Origin: Bacteroidales bacterium
Lineage (GTDB): Bacteria; Bacteroidota; Bacteroidia; Bacteroidales; JAADGE01
DNA: 33,968 nucleotides
Direction of reading: 5' to 3'
Assembly (NCBI GenBank): GCA_029934705.1
Contig: JAOZLS010000007.1
Location: forward strand, 1-33,968
How positions within the stretch are numbered: the stretch's first letter is position 1; each line of letters begins with the position of its first letter. The notes below the pieces were generated by a model that was given only the letters and a program-made list of their open reading frames with translations, was not told the DNA's origin and made no database searches. Shown piece after piece: positions 25,733 to 33,968 of this stretch. The translations under genes and the position numbers were made by a program.

Positions 25733-27184
25733 TTAATTCAATAATTCACTAATAATTTCTTTGTCATCAAAATGAGTTTTCACTCCATCTATTTCTTGAT
25801 AGCTTTCGTGTCCTTTTCCTGCTATTAATATTATATCGTTTTTCTTAGCTAGCATAACAGATGTTTTAATTGCTTGTTCTCTGTCTGTTATTCTTAACAT
25901 TATATTTTTTTGTTCTTCATTTAGCCCTTGTTCCATATCGTCTAAAATATGCTCTGGATTTTCTGACCTTGGATTATCCGAAGTAAGAATTACTCTATTG
26001 CTGTATTTAGCAGACATTTGAGCCATAATTGGTCTTTTAGTTTTATCTCTATCGCCACCAGCACCAACAACTGTAATAATTTCTTGTTCGTTTGTTATTA
26101 TCTTATTTATTGTTTTTAAAACATTTTCTAAAGCATCGGGAGTGTGAGCATAATCAACAATAGCCGTAATTCCCTTTCCTGTAACAATATCAAATCGTCC
26201 TTTTACTGATTTAAGTGTGCTTAATTTTGTTAGAATTTCTTCTTTTTCAATATTTAAAATACTAGCTACAGCGTAAACACTTAAAACATTATACACATTG
26301 AATAAACCTGGCAGTAAAGTCCACATTTCAACACCATTAATACTTACTAAGCTGCCATTAATTATGGTTTCAACAATTTTTGCTTTATAGTCGGCAACAC
26401 TCTGTAAAGAGTATGTAAGTTTCTCGGCTTTTGTATTTTGCAACATTACCATACCATTTTTATCGTCGATATTTGTTAATGCAAAAGCATTTTTAGCTAA
26501 CATATCAAAAAACTGTTTTTTTACTTTTAGATATTCAGCAAAAGTATTATGATAGTCAAGGTGATCGTGAGTAATATTTGTAAAAACGCCTCCTGCAAAG
26601 TTAAGTCCGCTAACTCTATTTTGAGCTAAAGCGTGAGAGCTAACTTCAATAAAACAGTATTGGCATTTTTGCTCTACCATTTCGGCTAACAACTTATTTA
26701 ATGATATAGAATCTGGTGTTGTGTGCGTTGCAACAATTTCTCTATCATTAATAAAATTTGCTACTGTTGATAACAGTCCTGTATTTTCACCTAGTTTTAT
26801 AAACAATTCGTATAAAAGAGTTGCTACTGTGGTTTTTCCATTTGTACCAGTAACACCAACGAGCTTCAGCTTTGACGATGGGTTTCCGTAAAACTCAGAA
26901 GCAATTATTCCCATAGCCTCGGCTGAATTATTTACTTTAATAAGTACTGTGTCCTTGTATGTTTGATTTTGAGTTTCCTCACAAACCACAGCAACTGCTC
27001 CATTTTTAATAGCAGTATCTATATATTTATGCCCGTCGGTTTTTGTTCCTTTGACTGCAAAAAACATATAACCAGGTTTAGCTGCACGTGAGTCAAAACA
27101 GAGACCTTCTATTTTGAGATCCGTGTTTCCTATAACAACTGGATTTGTTAAGTTTTTAATTATATGTTCTAATACTACAGACAT
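25733..27184 (-). CDS. murE: UDP-MurNAc-tripeptide synthetase MurE (meso-DAP type)
   Basis: 483 residues. It adds the third amino acid to UDP-MurNAc-L-Ala-D-Glu. Motifs: [10 protein letters not shown] near the N-terminus, P-loop GTNGKTT (113-119), [26 protein letters not shown] and DNPRSENP (403-410). The DNPR form is known from enzymes that take meso-diaminopimelate rather than L-lysine, so the organism should have DAP-type peptidoglycan. It lies 3 bp after ftsI. Confidence 0.97.
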   Translation of the reverse strand: MSVVLEHIIKNLTNPVVIGNTDLKIEGLCFDSRAAKPGYMFFAVKGTKTDGHKYIDTAIKNGAVAVVCEETQNQTYKDTVLIKVNNSAEAMGIIASEFYGNPSSKLKLVGVTGTNGKTTVATLLYELFIKLGENTGLLSTVANFINDREIVATHTTPDSISLNKLLAEMVEQKCQYCFIEVSSHALAQNRVSGLNFAGGVFTNITHDHLDYHNTFAEYLKVKKQFFDMLAKNAFALTNIDDKNGMVMLQNTKAEKLTYSLQSVADYKAKIVETIINGSLVSINGVEMWTLLPGLFNVYNVLSVYAVASILNIEKEEILTKLSTLKSVKGRFDIVTGKGITAIVDYAHTPDALENVLKTINKIITNEQEIITVVGAGGDRDKTKRPIMAQMSAKYSNRVILTSDNPRSENPEHILDDMEQGLNEEQKNIMLRITDREQAIKTSVMLAKKNDIILIAGKGHESYQEIDGVKTHFDDKEIISELLN

Positions 27185-27187
27185 TAT

Positions 27188-29329
27188 TTATACTAATTTT
27201 AATTTTATTTTATCACCATCTTTAAATTTTGTTCCTGGTTTTAATGATTGAGAACTAACAAAACCACGTCCTTCAATTTCAACCTTTAGTCCCATTGATT
27301 CTAATAAATATATAGCATCGTTTACTGCCATATATGTAACTGTTGGGACTATATTTTTATGTAAATTCAAGTTTTTATATTCTACAGAATTTTTATGCGT
27401 ACATGTAAATACCCAAGGACTATTTTTGTTACTTTTATTTTCAGTTTGAACTAAAATTGAAGAAAATACGTAACTCAAATCTTTTTGATACCCATTTTTT
27501 GATACAGGGATATCTACATAATGTAAATTTCCTAAATCTTTATTTTTAGGAGGATTCAACTCATAATCTTGAGAGAATATTTTATCAGAAATCTTTTTAA
27601 AAACAGGAGCTGCTACATTACTTCCAAATTTATTTTTTCCTGGAGGTCTGTTAATTACTACTATAATTGAGTACTTAGGTTTACTTGCAGGAAAATAACC
27701 AACAAAAGATGTTCTGTTAATATCTAAAAACTTTTTTTGTTCGTGATCCCAATATTTTGCAGTACCTGTTTTTCCTGCAATACTATATCCGTTTGTTTTT
27801 ATAGTAGCAGCAGTTCCGCCTTTTTTAAGAACAGCCTCAAGAACAAATTTCACTTTTTTTAGATTTTGTTGAGAACATATTGTTTTTACCTCCTTGTTGT
27901 CAAAGACTTTAACTGTTTCACCATGTCTTTTTAAAGCTTTTACAATAGATGGTTTTATTAATTTACCATCGTTTGCAATTGCATTATAAAAAGTTAAAAT
28001 TTGAATAGGAGTTAACTTAACTTCATAACCATGCGACATCATCATTGGAGTTACTTTTGACCAATTACTTGTTTTATCTTTTATCATAGGATAGGTTTCT
28101 CCATCAATATCAATATCCGAATAATCTGATAATCCAAAACTTATTAATCTATTAAGTAATAAGTGTACTCTGTTCTTCATAAAATAATTTTCGTACACAA
28201 TTTTTGCCATTCCTACATTGGACGATTTTGCAAACACTTTCCAAACAGGAATTTTACCATAAGCACCTTCATCTAAAATTTCTTTATCGTAATATTTTAC
28301 ATACCCATGTTCAGTGTCAATTGTATCGTTTAAATCAACAAAGCCATCTTCAAGTGCAGCTAATAATATAGGAAGTTTAAATGTAGATCCTGGCGCTAAC
28401 GATTCTACAACAGCATAGTTTTGATCTTCAAAAGCAGTACTATCCTCTTGCATTGTTAAATTTGCAATAGCTTTTATATTTCCTGTTTTAACCTCCATTA
28501 CTACAACAGAACCATGATTAGCTTTATGTTTAAGTATTTGTTTTTTTAATACTTCATTTACATAATCTTGCAAATCGATGTCAATAGATGTAACAAGGCT
28601 AAGCCCTTCCTCTGTTTTAACAATTTCGCCACCAGAGACATTTATCCAAACGCCTTTCGATATTTTTCTTTTTAATGCTTTTCCTAAAGTTCCCGAAAGT
28701 TCGCTATTATATGTAAATTCTAGTTCTGTAGTTCCAAAAGCAGGAGTAGTCTCAGTTTCAGGCTTCACCAAGCCTAATGTTCTACGCATTAGATTACCTA
28801 AAGGTCTAATTCTTGTACCTTCTTTTATTTTAATAAATCCGCCACCATTTGGTCCATATTTAAAAATTGGGAAATTGATCAGAGCCTCAACTTCTCTGTA
28901 ATCACAGTTTACTGCAATAGGTAAATATCTATTTGAGTTTGTTCTTGCCTCTAAAATATAATCGTAATATTCTTGTTTTGTTTTATCTTTAAAAAGTAGG
29001 GCTAAATGACTCGAGAGAGAATCAACACCTTCATCAAATCTTTTGTCAGTAAGACCTCCAGCCCGAGTGTCCATAAATATTTTATAATAATATACTGTAG
29101 TGGATAATACATTTCCTTTTTCATCAAATATATCGCCACGTTCAGGGTTACCTTCTTTTAAATTTATAGAGTATTCTTTTGCAACCTTTTCCCACCTTTC
29201 TTTTTGAAAAAACATAACTTGTATCAAACGAAACAGTATTGTAGCTGCCACAAGCAGTACAATAATATATAAGACACTTGACCTTAGCAAAATGTCTTCT
29301 CTGTTTTTTATGTTTTTTTCTGTACTCAT
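27188..29329 (-). CDS. ftsI: Septal transpeptidase FtsI/PBP3 with C-terminal PASTA domain
   Basis: 713 residues. One N-terminal TM segment (about 18-40), a PBP dimerisation domain (about 55-230), a transpeptidase domain with nucleophile Ser315 in PGSTFK, SSN (369-371) and KTG (520-522), and a C-terminal PASTA domain (about 650-713, VPTVTYMAVNDAI). It cross-links septal peptidoglycan in the periplasm with FtsW. The PASTA tail is familiar from Bacteroidota and Gram-positive versions but absent from E. coli FtsI. It starts 6 bp after ftsL. Confidence 0.96.
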   Translation of the reverse strand: MSTEKNIKNREDILLRSSVLYIIVLLVAATILFRLIQVMFFQKERWEKVAKEYSINLKEGNPERGDIFDEKGNVLSTTVYYYKIFMDTRAGGLTDKRFDEGVDSLSSHLALLFKDKTKQEYYDYILEARTNSNRYLPIAVNCDYREVEALINFPIFKYGPNGGGFIKIKEGTRIRPLGNLMRRTLGLVKPETETTPAFGTTELEFTYNSELSGTLGKALKRKISKGVWINVSGGEIVKTEEGLSLVTSIDIDLQDYVNEVLKKQILKHKANHGSVVVMEVKTGNIKAIANLTMQEDSTAFEDQNYAVVESLAPGSTFKLPILLAALEDGFVDLNDTIDTEHGYVKYYDKEILDEGAYGKIPVWKVFAKSSNVGMAKIVYENYFMKNRVHLLLNRLISFGLSDYSDIDIDGETYPMIKDKTSNWSKVTPMMMSHGYEVKLTPIQILTFYNAIANDGKLIKPSIVKALKRHGETVKVFDNKEVKTICSQQNLKKVKFVLEAVLKKGGTAATIKTNGYSIAGKTGTAKYWDHEQKKFLDINRTSFVGYFPASKPKYSIIVVINRPPGKNKFGSNVAAPVFKKISDKIFSQDYELNPPKNKDLGNLHYVDIPVSKNGYQKDLSYVFSSILVQTENKSNKNSPWVFTCTHKNSVEYKNLNLHKNIVPTVTYMAVNDAIYLLESMGLKVEIEGRGFVSSQSLKPGTKFKDGDKIKLKLV

Positions 29330-29335
29330 TAATTT

Positions 29336-29665
29336 TTACATTTTTTCTATTATTATTCTTTTATGAGGACTTTTTGGCAATTTTAATCCTCTAGAAATAA
29401 TAAAACTATCTTTTAATAATTTTGATTCTCTACCAAAATTCACTAATTCTTCTTCAATTTCTGTATTATCAAATTTAATATTTCGTAATTCATTAATTAT
29501 ATCTTCTTTTTCGTGTATTATTTTTTCTACTTGGTATCTGTTTGAAACTATTATTACAGATAACACTACTAAAAATACTATAAATTTAATATGCCTAAAA
29601 TCAATTATTGGACTAATCCAATGACCCGCCAAAATGTCTTTTAATATGTTATTTTTCATTTCCAT
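29336..29665 (-). CDS. ftsL: FtsL-like division protein
   Basis: 109 residues from ATG 29665, one base after the rsmH stop. A TTG at 29683 would overlap rsmH and is less likely; another ATG lies at 29659. A cytoplasmic part of about 30 residues precedes one TM segment (about 26-42, FIVFLVVLSVIIVS) and a periplasmic coiled coil (EKIIHEKEDIINELRNI). This bitopic layout and the place between rsmH and ftsI identify FtsL despite low sequence conservation. It would form the FtsQLB-type complex that activates FtsWI. Confidence 0.85.
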   Translation of the reverse strand: MEMKNNILKDILAGHWISPIIDFRHIKFIVFLVVLSVIIVSNRYQVEKIIHEKEDIINELRNIKFDNTEIEEELVNFGRESKLLKDSFIISRGLKLPKSPHKRIIIEKM

Positions 29666-29666
29666 A

Positions 29667-30587
29667 TCAAACTTTTTCAGCAATTCTTAGTTTAGCACTT
29701 CTCGATCTAGTATTTTTTTCTATTTCCTCTTTAGAAGGAATTATAACTTTTCTATTTATAGGTTTAAAAATTCTTTCTTGGTTACCAAAAACATCAGCTT
29801 CTCTTTTACCTTCAAAATTTCCATTTTTAATATAATTTTTTACTAACCTATCCTCCAAAGAATGATAAGTAAGAACCGATAACCTCCCTCCTATTTTAAT
29901 TACATCTCCTGTTTGAACTAACAAACTTTCCAGAGCTTCCATTTCTCCATTTGTTTGAATTCTTAATGCTTGGTATAATTTTGCCAAATATTTATATTCT
30001 TTAAACTTAGGTGCATTTTTAGATGCTATTTCGTTAAATTGCTCTACAGTTTCTATTTTTTCGTCTTCTCTACTTTTTATAATATTTTTTACTAAATGGT
30101 ACGGGTTACCAATTTCACCATAGTTTTTAAATATCTTATATAAATCTTCTTCAGTATATTCATTAATAATATTAATTGCTGAAAAGTTCGATTTATTATT
30201 CATTCTCATATCAAGTTTTCCTTCTAACATAAAAGAGAAACCTCTAGTACCAACATCAAATTGGTGAGACGAAACTCCTAAATCAGCCAAAACACCATCA
30301 ACTTTTGGGTAGTTATAATATTTTAAAAAATTCTTTATATATTTAAAATTACTTCTTACAAACTTTAACTTACCTGAACCAAATTCTTCAATTAAATTTT
30401 CTGCATTTACTATTGCATCTTCATCTTGGTCAAAAGCAATTAACAAACCAGTATCTAATTTTTCAAGAATAAGTCTGGAATGCCCTCCGCCACCAAAAGT
30501 AACATCAACATACACTCCATCGGGCTTAATATTTAAGCCTTCAACAGTTTCGTTTACCAAAACGGGTATGTGATATTTTTCAGACAT
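29667..30587 (-). CDS. rsmH: 16S rRNA m4C1402 methyltransferase RsmH
   Basis: 306 residues. It methylates N4 of C1402 in 16S rRNA with S-adenosylmethionine. Motifs: HIPVLVNETVEGL at the start, SAM-binding DVTFGGGGHS (about 29-38), LADLGVSSHQFD, RGFSF, LRIQTNGEM and LTYHSLEDRLVK, with the basic end SRSAKLRIAEKV. It lies 13 bp after mraZ and directly before ftsL, the conserved mraZ-rsmH(mraW)-ftsL order. Confidence 0.97.
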   Translation of the reverse strand: MSEKYHIPVLVNETVEGLNIKPDGVYVDVTFGGGGHSRLILEKLDTGLLIAFDQDEDAIVNAENLIEEFGSGKLKFVRSNFKYIKNFLKYYNYPKVDGVLADLGVSSHQFDVGTRGFSFMLEGKLDMRMNNKSNFSAINIINEYTEEDLYKIFKNYGEIGNPYHLVKNIIKSREDEKIETVEQFNEIASKNAPKFKEYKYLAKLYQALRIQTNGEMEALESLLVQTGDVIKIGGRLSVLTYHSLEDRLVKNYIKNGNFEGKREADVFGNQERIFKPINRKVIIPSKEEIEKNTRSRSAKLRIAEKV

Positions 30588-30600
30588 AAACCAGTTATTT

Positions 30601-31074
30601 TTATTCGTCTATATTTGTTGTAGGCAAATTGCCTCCCATTATTTTCTCGGCAAGTGCAGCAAAATCATCTGCATCTTCTTCTATATTTTCATAAGCTTGC
30701 TTAGACCAAATTTCGATCTTCTTATCTTGTCCTGACAAAACAACGCTATCTGAAATTTGACCAAACTCCAACAGTCGCGAAGGAATAAGTAGTCTATTGT
30801 TAGAGTCTAAATTTACTTCGGCAGTTCCTCTATAAAATTCTCGTAAAAACCTAGCATGCTCCCTATTGTATGGATTTAACCCAGCTCTAATTATGCTGTT
30901 TTGCCTTTCCCATTCTTCTGAAGTATATAAAATGAGGCATTTTTCAAAAACATCTTTTTTTACTACAAATGTTAATGGCTGATTTTCGGGCAATTGTTTT
31001 TTAAACGCGGAGGGTAGAATAAATCTCCCTTTCACGTCAACTTTACCTGTATAATCGCCAACAAAACTTGCCAT
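30601..31074 (-). CDS. mraZ: Transcriptional regulator MraZ
   Basis: 157 residues with two SpoVT/AbrB-like DNA-binding repeats: VDVKGRFILPSAFK (about 12-25) and LDSNNRLLIPSRLLE (second half). MraZ forms ring-shaped oligomers that bind direct repeats of a TGGG-type motif and repress the dcw operon, including its own gene. Matching repeats lie just upstream (31119-31153). The last 25 residues are acidic. First gene of the division and wall cluster; ATG at 31074. Confidence 0.96.
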   Translation of the reverse strand: MASFVGDYTGKVDVKGRFILPSAFKKQLPENQPLTFVVKKDVFEKCLILYTSEEWERQNSIIRAGLNPYNREHARFLREFYRGTAEVNLDSNNRLLIPSRLLEFGQISDSVVLSGQDKKIEIWSKQAYENIEEDADDFAALAEKIMGGNLPTTNIDE

Positions 31075-31099
31075 TAGATGTCATTTTTTTTATCAATGA

Positions 31100-31153
31100 C
31101 AAATATATGACATTTTTTACCACTTCAACCCACTTTCTCCCACTTTTTCCCAC
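31100..31153 (-). promoter_or_regulatory. mraZ promoter with MraZ-type operator repeats
   Basis: On the minus strand GTGGG occurs at 31153-31149, 31143-31139 and 31133-31129, with a degenerate GTGGT at 31123-31119: four boxes at an exact 10-bp period. A full-match -7 box TATATTTG follows at 31107-31100, with GTTG at 18-bp spacing as -33, overlapping the boxes. Known MraZ operators are direct GGG-containing boxes at 10-bp period, so binding here should block the promoter. Confidence 0.85.
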
Positions 31154-31285
31154 CTTTTTGACGAAAAAGTTTTCAACAGTTATCAAACATGCTCTATTTA
31201 CTGATAAACCTCAAAAGAAGGAATTCAGTTTTGTTGACGAAAATTAATTTATATTTTTTATGGGAGGGAATAAAAAGAAAAAAAC

Positions 31286-31999
31286 TTATTTTTTAAGCTC
31301 AAGTATATATTTTATACTACCTGAATTTTCAATACACTCATATTCAATAATATTTTCAAAATCGGTAAAATATTTTTCAGGAATTCTTTCTCCTAAACTA
31401 CGGTTACAGTAAAATAATATTTGTTCTTTTATAGATTTTTGCTGAAAGCCTAAAGATAAAAAAGATTTACCTAAACCCCAATCAACATCGACATAAGTCA
31501 TTATATTATCAGGTTTATAATCTCGAATATATGATTTTAGAAGTTTACTTAAGCCACCAACTACAGTTGTAAAATTTTTATTACAAAAGCGTAGCATTTC
31601 AGCTGATTTACCACTTACAAACTTACGTTGTCCTGCAAAACTAGCAACAGAAACAAGCTCGTCTTTATAAAAAAGTCCTATTTTATGTTTTGATGCTGTT
31701 GAGCCATAAATATGATTTTCGTCGAGAAATTTATTGGCATCAATTTTATTTATTTTACGAATTTCGCAATTTCGGGCAAAGATTCTTCTATTAATCCCAA
31801 GTATTGCACTTATTTTGCTTTTAATAATATTAGGTTTGCGAATCCACCAATCTTCAAAAACTACAAATGTATTTTCACTTTTATTGTATGTTTTATAGTT
31901 TTTAAAAGCTAAAAAAGCTACTTCTGTATTTTTGTATTCTTGAATATTATTAGTTACAAGAAATTGTTGTAGCCAAGTATGAAAATCTTCCTTTTGCAT
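31286..31999 (-). CDS. GNAT-like protein of phage-endonuclease-associated type, function unknown
   Basis: 237 residues. The middle and C-terminal part (about 90-190) shows the sequence HIYGSTASKHKIGLFY, ELVSVASFAGQRK, AEMLRFCNK, VVGGLSKLLKSYI, MTYVDVDWGLGK and LGFQ. I recall this pattern as a domain fused to, or standing beside, phage-encoded homing-type endonucleases, with an acetyltransferase-like layout (a GGLSKLLK loop at the CoA-binding position). No nuclease motif is visible here. The N-terminal 90 residues contain WWIRKPNIIKSKISAIL and are unassigned. It has its own good promoter (32071-32101) and lies just upstream of mraZ in the same direction, separated by 211 bp. The acyltransferase idea and the link to phages are from memory and unproven. 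Confidence 0.65.
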   Translation of the reverse strand: MQKEDFHTWLQQFLVTNNIQEYKNTEVAFLAFKNYKTYNKSENTFVVFEDWWIRKPNIIKSKISAILGINRRIFARNCEIRKINKIDANKFLDENHIYGSTASKHKIGLFYKDELVSVASFAGQRKFVSGKSAEMLRFCNKNFTTVVGGLSKLLKSYIRDYKPDNIMTYVDVDWGLGKSFLSLGFQQKSIKEQILFYCNRSLGERIPEKYFTDFENIIEYECIENSGSIKYILELKK

Positions 32000-32070
32000 A
32001 AAAAATATAAGTTTTATCTTTATTTTAATTAAATTCCATGAAACTAGGTTAGAAACAGCCTATATAAAAA

Positions 32071-32101
32071 CAAATATTTACACATAATTTTAATTTACAA
32101 A
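32071..32101 (-). promoter_or_regulatory. Promoter of the GNAT-like gene
   Basis: On the minus strand TTTG (32101-32098), exactly 19 bp, and AATATTTG (32078-32071) match the TTTG-N19-TAnnTTTG consensus with one mismatch. The start site would be near 32064, about 65 nt before the ATG. Confidence 0.7.
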
Positions 32102-32102
32102 T

Positions 32103-32501
32103 ATGACAAAATTTTATTTAACTTTATTATTAATTGCTTTAGGTTTTTTAAATTTGAAAGCTCAAAAAGACACAATTCAGCAAAAAGACATTTTTGAAAT
32201 GACTTTAGAAGAATTAATGGAGGTTGAAGTTAAAACAGCTTCAAATATTTCGGAGTCATTTTTAGAAGCACCTGCAACGATTTATATTGTTTTAAAAGAA
32301 CAAATAATAAATAGAGGCTATACTAATTTAATTGAACTTTTAGATGATATTCCAGAGATTGAGATTCAGCATAAAAGCTCATCTGAAGAAAACTATAACC
32401 ATATTGGTATTAGAGGAGTGTCAGGAAATGAGAAATTTTTGATACTAATGAATGGTATAAAAACACCTCGAAATAAAGGTACAAATAAGGTACAAATATA
32501 A
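32103..32501 (+). pseudogene. Truncated TonB-dependent receptor (signal peptide and part of the plug)
   Basis: 132 residues: a signal peptide (cleavage likely near LKAQ), then FEMTLEELMEVEVKTASN, FLEAPATIYIV, RGYTNLIELLDDIPEIE and GIRGVSGNEKFLILMNGI, the plug domain of TonB-dependent outer-membrane receptors. Full receptors have about 600-900 residues; here the frame leaves the family pattern after MNGIK, ends at 32501, and no barrel sequence follows before the mnmE terminator. The start lies in the intergenic gap beside the GNAT-like gene, and I see no plus-strand promoter. Most likely a remnant left by a deletion; a functional plug-only protein is less likely. Confidence 0.75.
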
Positions 32502-32549
32502 TCATAATAAACGATAAACATTACAAAATAAACATTAAGTTTGTTGTAT

Positions 32550-32574
32550 AAAAAAAGCCCTGTAAATAGGGCTA
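32550..32574 (-). terminator. Rho-independent terminator of mnmE
   Basis: On the minus strand AGCCCT-ATTTAC-AGGGCT is followed by a run of six T. It lies about 45 bp after the mnmE stop codon. Weak in the plus direction. Confidence 0.8.
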
Positions 32575-32619
32575 TTTATAAGTTTAGTATGTGTTTTGTA
32601 CTATGTTATTTTGTAGTGG

Positions 32620-33968
32620 TTACTTTCCGATGCAGAATGACCCAAAAATATTCCCAAGTACTTCGTCGGGAGTGAATTTTCCGGTTATATCGCCAATGTA
32701 TTGTAGGATTTCACGAATATCTTGTGCTAAAAAATCACCAGAAATATTTTGGTCTAAGCCACTTGCGACTCTTTCGGTTGAAATTAAAGCATTTTTCAAC
32801 GCTTCAAAATGTCTAGTATTGGTAATAATTATATCATTTTCTTTTACCGAGCTATAATTTACAGCTTTGGCAAGTGCGTTATTCAAATCCTCGATATTAT
32901 TTTTATATTTTGCCGAAATTTCAACTACCGGAAGTGTGCAATTTTTAGTAATTTGCGATGTTGTATTTTTTTCGTCACTTTTATTTATTACAACAATAAT
33001 TTTTTTGTCTTCGGCTCTATCTTTTATATTTTGTATTTTTTCATTAGCTTTTTTATCATTTGCATCAATTAAAGCTAAAATAATTTCGGCATTATCAATT
33101 TTTTGCATTGTTCGCTCAATTCCTAAGCTTTCAACCGTATCCTCCGTTTGGCGGATTCCTGCAGTATCAATAAATCTAAATAAAATCCCTTTTACCGAAA
33201 TAACATCTTCAATTGCATCGCGTGTTGTGCCTGCAATATCCGAAACTATTGCTTTGTCTTCGTTTAATAATACATTTAGTAAAGTCGATTTACCAACATT
33301 TGGTTCGCCAACTATTGCAACCGGAATTCCATTTTTTATTACATTTCCTAATTCAAAAGAATCCATTAAATTCTTTATGTGAGTTTTAATTTCATCAATT
33401 AAATCTTTTAATTCTTTTCTATCGGCAAATTCAACGTCTTCTTCGCTAAAATCGAGTTCTAATTCTACTAAAGTTATAAAATGTTTTAGTCTGTTGCGAA
33501 GTTCGCCTAAATCGTTTGAAAAACCTCCACGCATTTGCTGCATTGCAACACGATGCGATGCTGCTGAAGAGGACGATATTAAATCGGCAACTGCTTCGGC
33601 TTGCGATAAATCCATTTTGCCATTTAAGAAAGCACGCTGGGTAAATTCTCCAGGCTGTGCAAGTACTGCTCCGCTTTTCAATAATAAATTCAATATTTTT
33701 TGCTGAATAAAAAGTGAACCATGACATGAAATTTCAACAGAATTTTCGCCAGTGTAAGAGTTTGGGTTTCTGAAAACTGATACTAGAACTTCATCAATAA
33801 TATTATTTTCGTCTTTAATTTCTCCAAAAGCAATTGAATAAGCTTTTTGTTGTGCAATTTTTTTTTTCGATTTAGAAAAGAAAACTTTATCGGTGATTTC
33901 AAAAGAATTTTCTCCCGAGAGTCTGACAATTGCAATAGCTCCTGAGCCTGGAGCAGTTGCAATTGCAT
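32620..33968 (-). CDS. mnmE: tRNA modification GTPase MnmE, N-terminal end outside window
   Basis: The frame is open to the right edge and reads AIATAPGSGAIAIVRLSGEN at its visible start, so only about ten residues are missing. The N-terminal folate-binding domain contains YTGENSVEISCHGS and QPGEFTQRAFLNGKMDL. A G domain inserted in a helical domain has G1 GEPNVGKS, G2/G3 GTTRD and DTAG, and G4 NKSD. The C-terminal FCIGK holds the conserved cysteine. With MnmG it adds the carboxymethylaminomethyl or related group at U34 of certain tRNAs. A terminator follows. An internal TTG start at 33693 is a fragment reading and is not used. Confidence 0.97.
   Translation of the reverse strand, partial: AIATAPGSGAIAIVRLSGENSFEITDKVFFSKSKKKIAQQKAYSIAFGEIKDENNIIDEVLVSVFRNPNSYTGENSVEISCHGSLFIQQKILNLLLKSGAVLAQPGEFTQRAFLNGKMDLSQAEAVADLISSSSAASHRVAMQQMRGGFSNDLGELRNRLKHFITLVELELDFSEEDVEFADRKELKDLIDEIKTHIKNLMDSFELGNVIKNGIPVAIVGEPNVGKSTLLNVLLNEDKAIVSDIAGTTRDAIEDVISVKGILFRFIDTAGIRQTEDTVESLGIERTMQKIDNAEIILALIDANDKKANEKIQNIKDRAEDKKIIVVINKSDEKNTTSQITKNCTLPVVEISAKYKNNIEDLNNALAKAVNYSSVKENDIIITNTRHFEALKNALISTERVASGLDQNISGDFLAQDIREILQYIGDITGKFTPDEVLGNIFGSFCIGK

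Noticed and set aside
29666-29683. TTG start for ftsL overlapping rsmH
   Set aside because: An ATG lies one base after the rsmH stop and gives a normal FtsL.
14808-31074. Absence of murF, ddl and murB taken as loss of genes
   Set aside because: In Bacteroidota these often lie outside the dcw cluster; a 34-kb window cannot show loss.
31119-31153. CRISPR or microsatellite reading of the 10-bp repeats before mraZ
   Set aside because: Unit is far too short for CRISPR, and its position on the mraZ promoter fits an operator.
31075-32620. Insertion sequence or prophage at the truncated receptor / GNAT-like locus
   Set aside because: No transposase, integrase, terminal inverted repeats or target duplications are visible.
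32867-33382. 171-codon open frame antisense to mnmE
   Set aside because: Shadow of the MnmE G domain, with low-complexity hydrophobic content typical of antisense of AT-rich genes.
33783-33968. Separate 61-codon ORF at the right edge
   Set aside because: Out-of-frame reading of the MnmE N-terminus, which is open to the edge in its own frame.

Overview
The window is an AT-rich chromosomal segment of a Bacteroidota bacterium, probably class Bacteroidia. The evidence is the gene content and order, the promoters (TTTG-N19-TAnnTTTG instead of -35/-10 boxes), the lack of Shine-Dalgarno sequences, and Bacteroidota-type protein variants (MraY with an insert in its middle, a PASTA-bearing FtsI, FtsZ ending in a FLHEKPD-like peptide). 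I cannot name genus or species. All recognised core genes are intact.

Left part, plus strand (1-10845): the end of a two-TM coiled-coil protein; a signal-peptide/TPR/coiled-coil/TM/PAS/SpoIIE-phosphatase sensor in a pair with a secreted OmpL47-like repeat protein; tRNA-Leu(UAG) with its own promoter and terminator; then the proteostasis group tig - clpP - (PKD lipoprotein) - clpX; a compositionally distinct intergenic segment; fabD; and a tiny excalibur-type lipoprotein closed by a strong terminator.

Central part (10907-14633): pfkA and pckA, opposing steps of central carbon metabolism, each with its own promoter and terminator and each with palindromic candidate operator sites. A small two-TM protein lies between them on the minus strand. 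The one gene-free stretch over 300 bases (12584-12961) holds the pckA control region.

Right part, minus strand (31074 down to 14808): a full division and cell-wall (dcw) cluster, transcribed mraZ - rsmH - ftsL - ftsI - murE - mraY - murD - ftsW - murG - lipoprotein - murC - ftsQ - ftsA - ftsZ. Upstream of mraZ are 10-bp-spaced GTGGG repeats, the expected MraZ autoregulatory operator, next to a -7 box. A perfect consensus promoter just before ftsQ should give ftsQAZ an extra, mraZ-independent transcript. An unrecognised lipoprotein gene sits between murG and murC, and both of those enzymes seem to lack an ATG start. murF, ddl and murB are not in the window.

Beyond mraZ (31286-33968) lie a GNAT-like protein of a type I associate with phage endonuclease fusions, a truncated TonB-receptor plug (probably a pseudogene), and mnmE running off the right edge.

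The most novel candidates are the dcw-embedded lipoprotein, the phage-type protein beside mraZ, the PKD lipoprotein between clpP and clpX, and the odd fabD leader. I found no CRISPR array, complete mobile element, or rRNA.
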